A DNA stretch of 7,795 bases, taken from NCBI GenBank assembly GCA_014380545.1, contig JACMJP010000157.1:1-7795 (forward strand), given 5' to 3'. Under the pieces are notes generated by a model. It worked only from the letters and a program-made list of their open reading frames with translations. It did no database searches and was not told the DNA's origin. Positions 1 through 7,056 of this stretch are shown here, in pieces. The stretch is from Chitinophagales bacterium (GTDB taxonomy: Bacteria; Bacteroidota; Bacteroidia; Chitinophagales; BACL12). The translations under genes and the position numbers were made by a program. Position 1 is the stretch's first letter, and the number at the start of each line of letters is the position of its first letter.

Positions 1-837
1 AATGTTTGCTGGTTTTATACAGATAAGGATGGAATTCACACAAGGAGTATTCCTGATCTGAAAATTATAACACCCTTTAGTACAATTCAAAAAAATATGC
101 CTGAACAATCTGAATTGATCAGCATTTCCAGATTCAGCGATGCGCAAAATAATAATTATGTTACGCTGGATGAAAAAAATAATGCTATTTATTTTGCTGC
201 ACAAAATGGCTTATATTATTCAGTTAACACAAATACACTGCAGGTAAACGAAATTCAAATACCTTCATCAGCATTGCTTGAAGGTTGTTTGAAGGAGAAT
301 TCAACTGTAAGTTTTTATAAAACACATTTGCAAAACATGTATCATCATGATCTTGTAATGCAGGACGGTGCTATAATGAAAATTGAGAAAGAAAATAGTA
401 TAGGTAAGATCATGCGCACAGAAAAAAAATCAGAAAATGAAAAAGATAATGTGGCACAACTTACATCCAATCAATTTATAGAAGGATCTATTTTAATGAA
501 TGGCATCTCAATAACAGGTAATACAATTTTATATGATCCATACAGAACGCCCCTTGCATTAATTAATAAAGAGAATGCATTATACCTTTTACATAAGGAT
601 AAAATTGCTCCTGATGCACATGTGATTATTAGCCGCTATAACACAGATGAACAAACTATTTCATGGCGGTATGATGTGTCTGCAAATTTTTCTGAAGAAC
701 CTGAATTGGAAAGAATTTATACACAGGACAATAAAATTATTTTCATATTTAAAACAAGTCCGGACCTGGATGATATTTTTACCTGTGTGGCAATTGATAG
801 TAATTCAGGAAAAGAAATTTGGAAGTTTATTTTTTGA
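1..837 (+). CDS. Beta-propeller-like hypothetical protein, C-terminal part (start outside window)
   Basis: The reading frame is open from the first base of the window, so the first in-frame ATG at 97 is probably internal and the gene begins upstream. At least 278 residues are visible. The sequence is rich in short beta-strand-like segments alternating with Asn/Asp-rich turns. Examples are the NAIYFAAQNGLYYSVNTNTL stretch about 25 residues after that ATG and a closing IDSNSGKEIWKF motif. The 'D-x-x-(S/T)-G-K-x-x-W' pattern at the end is typical of PQQ/quinoprotein-like propeller blades. No catalytic motif, membrane segment or type IX sorting domain is visible in the part present, so the protein may be cytoplasmic, periplasmic or lipid-anchored, depending on the missing N-terminus. 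It ends 33 bp before the convergent PorP/SprF gene, and no clear terminator hairpin lies between them. The fold assignment is inference from pattern; the function is unknown. Confidence 0.75.
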   Translation, partial: NVCWFYTDKDGIHTRSIPDLKIITPFSTIQKNMPEQSELISISRFSDAQNNNYVTLDEKNNAIYFAAQNGLYYSVNTNTLQVNEIQIPSSALLEGCLKENSTVSFYKTHLQNMYHHDLVMQDGAIMKIEKENSIGKIMRTEKKSENEKDNVAQLTSNQFIEGSILMNGISITGNTILYDPYRTPLALINKENALYLLHKDKIAPDAHVIISRYNTDEQTISWRYDVSANFSEEPELERIYTQDNKIIFIFKTSPDLDDIFTCVAIDSNSGKEIWKFIF

Positions 838-870
838 TTTATAAACGCATTTGCCATCATCCATTATTTA

Positions 871-1878
871 TTATTCAAATGCAGGACAATCAAAAGGATC
901 ATGTTTATCTTTTCTGGTGAGTGTATAAACGAGTGCAAACTCTATTCCGCCCTTTGCTTTGGAGGCAGGTGTTAATTGCGATAGATTAAAATCATAATTC
1001 ACTGAAAAAGTAAATCCGTCGAAATTCATTCCCGCTACCAGCCATGCTGCATCTTTATAACGATACCATGCTCCCAGGATTAATGCATGGTATTTCTCCT
1101 TATCAAAATAATACATGCGCATACTCATATTTGTTCCTGCAATGATTTCTGAGGCACTGCTTTGTTGTGTATAAAACACTTGTGGTTGCAATGTTGCATT
1201 TGTGCTAATCTGAAATAATGCTCCGGCTTGCGCAACATATTTCATATGTATTGTATTATCATCCTCATAAAAACTTTCCTGTGGCTTATTAATATGATGT
1301 GCGGCCAAACCAAAGTAATATCTTTCACCTTCATAGGGAATGTGCGTTAATAATGCACCTGCAGAAAAATCATAATAATTGAGTTTATTTGATGCGGAGG
1401 ATTCGTTATTTGATAAACTCACATTAAACTCATCTGCATCCCATTGGCTGTCGAAAGTGAGTTTATAAATATCCAGAGTTTTTTGCACATAAGCCCCGGA
1501 CATACCAAATGCAAAACGCCAGGTAGCTTCGGGCTTATAATTAATATGATAGGATGTTGAGGCCTGCAATCTTGATGAAGTTAAAACACCATCGCCTGCA
1601 ATGTCATTTAATGCAAGCAAACCAATACCAAAACGATTTACGGATTGTTTTGGCTGAATTACAACATCAGAATACAGGTCGTAAGATGTATAAGGAACTG
1701 TAAAACTTCCCCACTGATCTTTATAATTTAATCCTACTCTCCAGCTTCCGGAAAAATTACCGGTGTTAGCAGGATTATAATATAAAGGCGCTGCAAAAAA
1801 TTGAGAAAAATGTACATCCTGTGCTTTTGCACTCACATGCATAAAAAATAAAATTGTTATCGTGTAATATTTATTCAA
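871..1878 (-). CDS. PorP/SprF-family type IX secretion-associated outer-membrane protein
   Basis: This 335-residue protein has a signal peptide (residues 1-19, ending AKA before Q20). The family's N-terminal signature follows at residues 23-40 (HFSQFFAAPLYYNPANTG, then WRVGLNYKDQW). The rest alternates aromatic and polar residues, as expected for an outer-membrane beta-barrel, and the C-terminus ends in DCPAFE, like the DCPxF tail of many relatives. Known for the family: PorP of Porphyromonas gingivalis and SprF of Flavobacterium johnsoniae are outer-membrane proteins of the type IX system, and SprF-like proteins are needed for export of the type B cargo encoded beside them. The large cargo gene ends 37 bp upstream on the same strand, so the two are probably co-transcribed and functionally paired (inference). 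The start codon is TTG, directly preceded by an in-frame TAG. The next ATG, at 1842, would remove most of the signal peptide, so TTG is preferred. Many paralogues exist per genome, so no gene symbol is given. Confidence 0.93.
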   Translation of the reverse strand: MNKYYTITILFFMHVSAKAQDVHFSQFFAAPLYYNPANTGNFSGSWRVGLNYKDQWGSFTVPYTSYDLYSDVVIQPKQSVNRFGIGLLALNDIAGDGVLTSSRLQASTSYHINYKPEATWRFAFGMSGAYVQKTLDIYKLTFDSQWDADEFNVSLSNNESSASNKLNYYDFSAGALLTHIPYEGERYYFGLAAHHINKPQESFYEDDNTIHMKYVAQAGALFQISTNATLQPQVFYTQQSSASEIIAGTNMSMRMYYFDKEKYHALILGAWYRYKDAAWLVAGMNFDGFTFSVNYDFNLSQLTPASKAKGGIEFALVYTLTRKDKHDPFDCPAFE

Positions 1879-1915
1879 CTAATAAATCGGCAATTATCAA
1901 ATTAATAAATCAACT

Positions 1916-4900
1916 TCATCTTATCAATGTAATATTTCCTGTTTTGTCAAAATGTTTTCCATCTGTAAAATCAACTTTTAATGTAAATACAAAAACATCC
2001 ATATCAAGTGGTTTACTTTTATATGTTCCGTCCCATCCTGATTCCTGATCATATGCTTCAAAAACTAATTGTCCCCATCTGTCGAATATTTTTAATTCCA
2101 TTTTTGCAAAGCCAAATCCTTTAACATATAAAATATCATTGTAGCCATCGTTATTTGGAGAAAATCCTGTAGGAATATCTGCGGCTCCTGCATTTTCTAT
2201 AGCAATATTTCTGCAATAAGTATCTTCACAGCCGGCAGGATTAGTTGCTGTTAAACACACTTCAAAATTTCCAAGACCGGGGAAATATTTTGTAGGACTT
2301 TCTTCAGTAGAAAATGTTCCGTCGCTGAATGTCCATAAATATTCTGAAGCATACTCACATAAATTTACAAATGTTGTTGGTGCATTTGCAATCCCGAATG
2401 AAGGTTCGGGATCGAAGTAAGCAACAGGCAGATCGAATACAGTAAATGTTTCTGTATACTCATCCGTATATCCGCAATATGTTATTGATAAATTAACTGT
2501 ATATGTTCCCGGCAAAAAATAGTCATGCGTTGCATATTGTGTTGTTGCAGTTGAGCCATCTCCAAAATCCCAGAAATAAGCATCAGCCCCGTCAAAATCA
2601 GCAGCAAAATCTGCAGTAACGGGTAAGCAACCTTCGGCATCTACTTCATAACCCGTATTAAAATCAAATAAATAATTAATGTCAATCTCTAATGTATCAT
2701 ATATATTACAGCTTGTGGAATCATATAAAATTAATTGGACTAAATATGATCCGGGTGTTGTATATGTGTGAATCGGATTTAATTCGGTTGATGATGTTCC
2801 ATCACCAAATAACCACAAATAATCTGTTGTAGGAAAAACTGTACTTGCATCAGAAAATGTTGCGGTTAATGAATCGCAGCTTTGCTCAATTTCATACACA
2901 AAATTTGCATGAATATTTCCGTTGGAAACTTCTATTGTTAAATAAGTTGTATCACGAATATTACACGTACTGGAATCAACTACAATTAATTGAACGATGT
3001 AAGTACCGGTATCATAATATGTATATGTAGGTTCAAAGTCTGTTGATGTAGCACCGGCGATACCAAAATCCCAGATGTATTCTTCTGCATCACTGCTTAA
3101 ATTATCAAACAAAACTGTAAAAGGTGCACACCCATTTAAAGAGGGGTCGGCATCACTTACTGCATATACACCACCGAGGTCTAATTTAATTTTTCCTACA
3201 CCAAGATTGCAATTAAAACTTCCGTTTGTTTCACTCCATGAGCCGGAGGTGGTAGGAAATCCATCATCTGCTCCGCAGCCTGCGTAGACTGCCTGGTAAA
3301 TTGTTCCCGATTTGTCAAAACGGCTTGTTCCTCCATCAACATGTTCGCCTGTCAATCCATTGCCGCCGAAATAAGATCCATATAAAATATCATCAGCATT
3401 TCGTTTCAAAACAAAAAAGTAAAAATCACTGCCATCAGTTGAAGCATCTATTGCATCTGCAGTTGTGCTCATGCCATCTGTACTTCCTTCAAAATTTACA
3501 TTTCCTCCCCATCCTGATACATAAACATTTTGACACTCATCAACTAATAATGCACTTGGCGAAATATTAACAGAAGAGGAACCTGATCCAAAAATTGTTG
3601 AATAAATGACGTCTGACAGATCAGGATTTAATTTGGTTATATATTGCTTTCCCCCGGTCTCTGAATAATCTGCATCAATTACAGGATAGGAACCTTTAGA
3701 CTGACCTGTGATGTAAACATTATCATCATCATCAATTTCTACAAAATATGTTTGATCATAAGAGTTTGTTCCAACAAATGAACATGCAACAATTGATGTA
3801 GCGGTTGCATTTATTTTTGCTATCCATCCGTCAGTAGCGCTGTTATATGTTGCATCCCATGAGCCTGCAGTTGCAGGAAATCCTGTGCTTGCTGTTCCGC
3901 CGCATGCATAAATATCGCCTGTTGAATTTCTTTTTAATGAATATGCTCCATCAGCAGCAGAACCACCAATAAAGGTTGACCATGTTAAAGAAGAAAGATC
4001 AGAATTAAATTTGAATATACATCCATCCTGATTGCCACCAATTGAAGTTTGAAAAACAGAACCTGTTGTTGGAAAATCTGAAGAATAAGTACAGGAAGCG
4101 ACATATACATTATCACTTTCATCAATTATCACTTCACCTCTTGCATTATCTCCGTAATTAAATAAAGTTGCTGTTGCTAAGTTTGCGCCATCGGTTTCAT
4201 CACCTCCAATGTATGTTGCACCATTCAATGCTGTTCCATCAGCACTTAATTTTGCAAGAAAAATATCAATACCAAAAGTATATTCCAATACATCATCAAC
4301 ATATTCGAATGGTCCGCCATTAAATGAATCATCATAAGCATCGGCAGTCATCGGAAAATCATCACTTCCGGTTGTGCCATAAATTAATAATTCACCTGCA
4401 TTATTTACAATTAAGCTATGCGGAAATTCGTTGCCTTCACCTCCTAAATAAGTACTCCAGATCAAATCTGTTCCTATTGTATTAAATTTTGAGATACTGA
4501 CATCAAAAGCATAAAAACCTGTACCTCCGGCATAAGTTGTTTCATAGGCACCGGTCGTAGTTGGATAACCACTTCCAAATGCGATACCTCCTCCGTATAA
4601 ATTGCCATCCGAATCAAATGTTGCTGTTGATCCCCAGTTGTCTGAAGTCGACCCGCTATAACTTGCAAAAATTAATTCCGGATCAATAATGAGCGGATAA
4701 TTTTTATCATATAACTGCGGTAAAACAAATGTTACGATATTATCACTTACCATATAATTACACTGAACAGGTAACTTATATTGTTGTGTTTGAATATATG
4801 CTATCGGTTGCGATTCTGTTAACTGCGCAAAACTTGCGTCGAGATATAAAATATTATTGTAGAGTGAAATGTTGTCTAAACCTTCATAACGAAGTTTAAT

Positions 4901-5416
4901 ATTTTTTGCATCAGCTCCGGGATGTAAAATAAAATCGTATTTAAAATTTTCTCCCCTGCTGTAAATTTTAAGATCAATATTTGGATAAATATTTTGATAG
5001 GTGATCTCTTTAAATGAAAAAACATTATTCGCCCATTTGCTTTTATCATTTCCGATAAAATAATTATTGTAAGACGTTGATCTTTGATCAGTGATGATAT
5101 GCACATCAGCATTGCTTCCCTCAAACCAAACTTTATAACAGTGCCTGTTAATTATTTTATCTTCAGGAATTGGATCATCTTTATGATGGGGGTGACTTAG
5201 CCTTTCCAGGTCAGCAGCATTTGCAAGATCGAAAGTGATGTTATTCTTCTCGAGATAAATTACATTGCCATGCAAGTCGGATTTAAATAATATATTTTGC
5301 TGCCACTGCCCTTTATTTTCTGTAAACTGAATGAACGAAGATGTTTGCATTGCACTATTTTGGGCAAACATGCTTAAGGCAATAAAGGATAATATGGTAA
5401 GCAATATTGTTCTCAC
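1916..5416 (-). CDS. Large secreted PKD/SBBP-repeat protein with gliding-motility-type (type B) T9SS sorting domain
   Basis: This 1166-residue surface or secreted protein is probably an adhesin-like or cell-surface scaffold; no enzymatic domain is visible. Domains in order: signal peptide (1-18, MFA before Q19); an N-terminal domain with the FTENKGQW motif at 31-38, typical of Bacteroidota SBBP proteins (about 30-250, called DUF7948 in current databases as I recall); SBBP-like propeller repeats (about 250-745, recurring 'STYLGG', 'DNVYV', 'DFPTT' and 'IAKIN' motifs); four PKD-like domains (about 750-832, 835-913, 917-994, 997-1074) with WDFG, WLFGDG, WDFGDG and WTFSDG cores; and a C-terminal domain (1080-1166) starting PTGFSPNNDGYND and containing KIFDRWGQLVFE and WDGTYKS. 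That C-terminal domain is the classic gliding-motility-associated (type B) sorting signal, so export is by type IX secretion. The start is GTG; the next Met (M16) would destroy the signal peptide. No Shine-Dalgarno sequence is present, as is normal for the phylum. It is the first gene of a likely two-gene operon with the PorP/SprF partner. Confidence 0.95.
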   Translation of the reverse strand: MRTILLTILSFIALSMFAQNSAMQTSSFIQFTENKGQWQQNILFKSDLHGNVIYLEKNNITFDLANAADLERLSHPHHKDDPIPEDKIINRHCYKVWFEGSNADVHIITDQRSTSYNNYFIGNDKSKWANNVFSFKEITYQNIYPNIDLKIYSRGENFKYDFILHPGADAKNIKLRYEGLDNISLYNNILYLDASFAQLTESQPIAYIQTQQYKLPVQCNYMVSDNIVTFVLPQLYDKNYPLIIDPELIFASYSGSTSDNWGSTATFDSDGNLYGGGIAFGSGYPTTTGAYETTYAGGTGFYAFDVSISKFNTIGTDLIWSTYLGGEGNEFPHSLIVNNAGELLIYGTTGSDDFPMTADAYDDSFNGGPFEYVDDVLEYTFGIDIFLAKLSADGTALNGATYIGGDETDGANLATATLFNYGDNARGEVIIDESDNVYVASCTYSSDFPTTGSVFQTSIGGNQDGCIFKFNSDLSSLTWSTFIGGSAADGAYSLKRNSTGDIYACGGTASTGFPATAGSWDATYNSATDGWIAKINATATSIVACSFVGTNSYDQTYFVEIDDDDNVYITGQSKGSYPVIDADYSETGGKQYITKLNPDLSDVIYSTIFGSGSSSVNISPSALLVDECQNVYVSGWGGNVNFEGSTDGMSTTADAIDASTDGSDFYFFVLKRNADDILYGSYFGGNGLTGEHVDGGTSRFDKSGTIYQAVYAGCGADDGFPTTSGSWSETNGSFNCNLGVGKIKLDLGGVYAVSDADPSLNGCAPFTVLFDNLSSDAEEYIWDFGIAGATSTDFEPTYTYYDTGTYIVQLIVVDSSTCNIRDTTYLTIEVSNGNIHANFVYEIEQSCDSLTATFSDASTVFPTTDYLWLFGDGTSSTELNPIHTYTTPGSYLVQLILYDSTSCNIYDTLEIDINYLFDFNTGYEVDAEGCLPVTADFAADFDGADAYFWDFGDGSTATTQYATHDYFLPGTYTVNLSITYCGYTDEYTETFTVFDLPVAYFDPEPSFGIANAPTTFVNLCEYASEYLWTFSDGTFSTEESPTKYFPGLGNFEVCLTATNPAGCEDTYCRNIAIENAGAADIPTGFSPNNDGYNDILYVKGFGFAKMELKIFDRWGQLVFEAYDQESGWDGTYKSKPLDMDVFVFTLKVDFTDGKHFDKTGNITLIR
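2694..2995 (-). repeat. Internal duplication between PKD-like domains 1 and 2 of the cargo gene
   Basis: The stretches 2694-2740 and 2949-2995 align without gaps and match at 36 of 47 positions by hand count. They encode VQLILYDSTSCNIYDT (residues 893-908) and VQLIVVDSSTCNIRDT (808-823), the last strands of PKD domains 2 and 1. Domains 3 and 4 lack this Cys-Asn-Ile module. This points to tandem duplication of one domain, more recent than the split from the other two. Confidence 0.6.
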
Positions 5417-5518
5417 CCGTGGAAATTCAATTTACTAAATTACATGTTTTTCCTGAAACAGGTGTTAATAAACCGCATATGACCTTTACATGACAGTGAA
5501 GCCGGGGCCGTCATTATC

Positions 5519-5547
5519 TTGTATATTAAATTTCTTACATATATTTG
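5519..5547 (+). promoter_or_regulatory. Bacteroidota-type promoter (-33 TTG, -7 TATATTTG)
   Basis: TTG at 5519-5521 is followed after 18 bases by TATATTTG at 5540-5547. This fits the known Bacteroidota housekeeping consensus TTTG / TAnnTTTG; the -7 box is perfect and the -33 box has CTTG instead of TTTG. Transcription would begin near 5551-5554 on the plus strand. No other TAnnTTTG match was found between here and lysA, so this may be the lysA promoter as well as that of the short RNA (inference). Confidence 0.6.
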
Positions 5548-5551
5548 CAAC

Positions 5552-5669
5552 AATATTATGATGATATATAAACATAAATCTTCAAAACGATTCTTACCAA
5601 AATGGTGAGCTGAGGAGATTTTTGTTGAAAATAATTTCGTAGGCTTACCGTAAAAAGTAAGCCTTTTTT
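5552..5669 (+). ncRNA. Candidate short structured RNA or attenuating leader upstream of lysA
   Basis: A transcript from the promoter at 5519-5547 to the terminator at 5641-5669 would be roughly 115-118 nt. Three helices can be paired by hand. The outer stem joins 5576-5583 (AAATCTTC) with 5614-5621 (GGAGATTT): 8 pairs, one of them G-U. The inner hairpin joins 5593-5599 (CTTACCA) with 5603-5609 (TGGTGAG) around an AAA loop: 7 pairs, one G-U. The third is the terminator stem. I do not recognise a known riboswitch or small-RNA family here. Two readings fit: an independent small RNA, or a cis-acting leader with conditional termination ahead of lysA. The start is estimated from the promoter. There is no expression or covariation evidence. 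Confidence 0.4.
5641..5669 (+). terminator. Intrinsic terminator between the promoter and lysA
   Basis: AGGCTTAC (5641-5648) pairs perfectly with GTAAGCCT (5657-5664) around an 8-nt loop, and the T-run continues to 5669. This is a textbook rho-independent signal on the plus strand. On the minus strand no T-run follows the stem. No protein gene lies between it and the promoter 95 bases upstream, so it must end a short RNA or act as an attenuator of lysA. Confidence 0.75.
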
Positions 5670-5682
5670 ATTCCGTTTTTGC

Positions 5683-5786
5683 CTGATGCTACCATCAGAT
5701 ATTAAATTCCGGATGACAGTATCCGGAGAACAATTAGTGTATGGTAGCATGCGCTAAAAACAAAACTTACCGGATGCAGCATCCGG
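5683..5786 (+). promoter_or_regulatory. Cluster of short inverted repeats ahead of lysA, possible translational control element
   Basis: Several inverted repeats follow one another. CTGATG/CATCAG is at 5683-5698 (4-nt loop). CCGGAT/ATCCGG is at 5709-5726 (extendable by a G-U pair to a 4-nt loop). TAGC/GCTA is at 5745-5756. CCGGATG/CATCCGG is at 5770-5786 (3-nt loop; as DNA a 17-bp palindrome with one central base). ATGCTACCAT (5686-5695) is also perfectly complementary to ATGGTAGCAT (5741-5750), which would enclose the second hairpin and exclude the first. The two CCGGAT hairpins can swap arms. The last hairpin ends 8 bases before the preferred lysA ATG. The repeats are seen directly; a regulatory role is inference, and a REP-like or mobile repeat is the alternative. 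Confidence 0.5.
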
Positions 5787-5794
5787 ATAAAAAT

Positions 5795-7051
5795 ATGCAT
5801 TTACAAAACAACAATTATTATTTAGGCGGTGTGAAACTGTCTGATGTCGCAAATGAATTCGGTACACCTGTGTATGTGTATGATGCAAGTATAATGACTG
5901 ATCAATTCAACAAACTAAAAAGTGCATTTAAAGATGTTGATGTAAAAATTAAATACGCATGTAAGGCGCTGACAAATATTGCAGTAATGAAACACTTTAA
6001 AAACCTGGGTGCCGAATTAGATGCAGTTTCCATTGAAGAAGTTTTGCTGGGATTACATGCAGGATTTTTACCGCATCAAATTTTGTTTACACCAAATTGT
6101 GTTTCTATTGACGAAATAAAAAAGGCTGCCGAATTAAATGTTATAATTAATATCGATAATATTTCTATCCTGGAACAATTTGGGCATTTATATGGAAATG
6201 CATATCCTGTTTGTATAAGAATAAATCCGCATATAGAAGCAGGCGGACATCAGCATATTCAAACCGGGCACATTGATAGTAAATTCGGAATATCAATTTA
6301 TCAAATGCGGCATGTGCAGAGAGTAATTGAGGCAAATAATATTAAAATAATTGGTTTACACATGCACACAGGGTCAGATATTTTGGATAGCAATGTTTTT
6401 TTGCAGGGTGCAGAGTTATTATTTGATGCTGCTCAAAATTTTCCGGAATTAGAATTTATTGATTTCGGCAGCGGATTTAAAGTTGGTTATAAGGATGAGG
6501 ATGTAACAACTGATATTGATGAACTCGGAAAAACTTTGAGCGAACGTTTTCATTCTTTTTGCGATGAATACGGACGAAAATTAGAATTATGGTTTGAGCC
6601 CGGAAAATTTTTAGTGAGTGAAGCAGGTATTTTATTGGTGAAAGTAAATGTACTAAAACCAACAATGGCCACTGTATTTGCAGGAGTTGATTCAGGGCAA
6701 AATCATTTGATCCGCCCAATGTTTTATGATGCATATCATTCAATCGTAAATATTTCAAACCCTGAAGGCACAAAAAGAATTTACACTGTTGTGGGTTACA
6801 TCTGTGAAACAGATACTTTAGCAAGAGACAGAAAAATAAATGAAATTCATGAAGGCGATATTCTTGCAATTAAAAATGCCGGTGCTTATGGTTATACGAT
6901 GAGTAATAATTATAACAGCCGTATGCGCCCACCCGAAGTTTTTATTGTGGATGGAAAAGCACATTTGATTAGAAAAAGAGAAACACTTGATGACCTTCTT
7001 AGAAACCAGGTTTCTGTTGAAGCAATGGTTTTGGAAAATTCAAATGTTTGA
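5795..7051 (+). CDS. lysA: Diaminopimelate decarboxylase
   Basis: This PLP-dependent fold-type III (alanine racemase-like) enzyme decarboxylates meso-2,6-diaminopimelate to L-lysine and CO2, the last step of lysine biosynthesis, in the cytoplasm. From the ATG at 5795 it is 418 residues, normal for Bacteroidota LysA. The PLP-binding lysine is K57 in YACKA (54-58). Further family motifs are GLHMHTGS (187-194), the DFGSGF phosphate-binding loop (223-228), EPGKFLVSEAG (268-278), CETD (337-340) supplying the active-site cysteine and acid, and NAGAYGYTMSNNYNSR (361-376). In-frame ATGs at 5741 and 5774 would add 18 or 7 residues without family similarity, encoded by the inverted repeats; relatives begin close to the conserved FGTPVYVYD (22-30), so 5795 is preferred. 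The gene stands alone, divergent from the cargo operon and convergent with the hydrolase gene. Its upstream structured region suggests RNA-level control. Confidence 0.96.
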   Translation: MHLQNNNYYLGGVKLSDVANEFGTPVYVYDASIMTDQFNKLKSAFKDVDVKIKYACKALTNIAVMKHFKNLGAELDAVSIEEVLLGLHAGFLPHQILFTPNCVSIDEIKKAAELNVIINIDNISILEQFGHLYGNAYPVCIRINPHIEAGGHQHIQTGHIDSKFGISIYQMRHVQRVIEANNIKIIGLHMHTGSDILDSNVFLQGAELLFDAAQNFPELEFIDFGSGFKVGYKDEDVTTDIDELGKTLSERFHSFCDEYGRKLELWFEPGKFLVSEAGILLVKVNVLKPTMATVFAGVDSGQNHLIRPMFYDAYHSIVNISNPEGTKRIYTVVGYICETDTLARDRKINEIHEGDILAIKNAGAYGYTMSNNYNSRMRPPEVFIVDGKAHLIRKRETLDDLLRNQVSVEAMVLENSNV

Positions 7052-7056
7052 AGGCA

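Larger units (their letters stand above)
5417..5794. other. 378-bp structured intergenic region between divergent cargo operon and lysA
   Basis: No credible protein gene lies here; the only longer minus-strand frame (about 5556-5750) resembles no protein family and runs over strong inverted repeats. The part next to the cargo gene (5417-5518) shows no clear minus-strand promoter: the best -7-like match is TAATTTAG (complement of 5435-5442), one base off consensus and without a good -33 partner. It also contains a GC-rich patch (5501-5510) that stands out in the AT-rich surroundings. From 5519 onward the plus strand carries, in order, a promoter, a foldable stretch, an intrinsic terminator and several short inverted repeats that end 8 bases before the lysA start. 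These are listed separately. Confidence 0.7.

Noticed and set aside
838..870. Bidirectional terminator between the propeller gene and PorP/SprF
   Set aside because: No stem longer than a few base pairs is visible in the 33-bp gap.
3301..3570. Plus-strand open frames opposite the cargo gene (also 2845-3030 and 3075-3287)
   Set aside because: These are antisense to conserved SBBP/PKD coding sequence, with low-complexity His/Leu/Gln-rich translations and no upstream signals.
5435..5442. Minus-strand promoter for the cargo operon (TAATTTAG)
   Set aside because: It is one base off the -7 consensus and lacks a TTTG/TTG at suitable spacing; similar matches are expected by chance in AT-rich DNA.
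5452..5462. Small inverted repeat CCTG-AAA-CAGG upstream of the cargo gene
   Set aside because: Only 4 bp per arm, not extended on either side; not distinguishable from chance.
5556..5750. Minus-strand 64-residue open frame in the intergenic region
   Set aside because: It resembles no protein family, runs across the terminator and inverted repeats, and lies opposite a better-supported RNA signal.
5552..5794. Lysine (L-box) riboswitch ahead of lysA
   Set aside because: The foldable part is too short and simple, and the multi-helix junction with conserved purine-rich internal loops of the L-box is not seen.
6477..6869. Minus-strand 130-residue open frame opposite lysA
   Set aside because: It lies entirely inside the well-supported lysA gene and its His/Leu/Cys-rich composition is typical of an antisense shadow.
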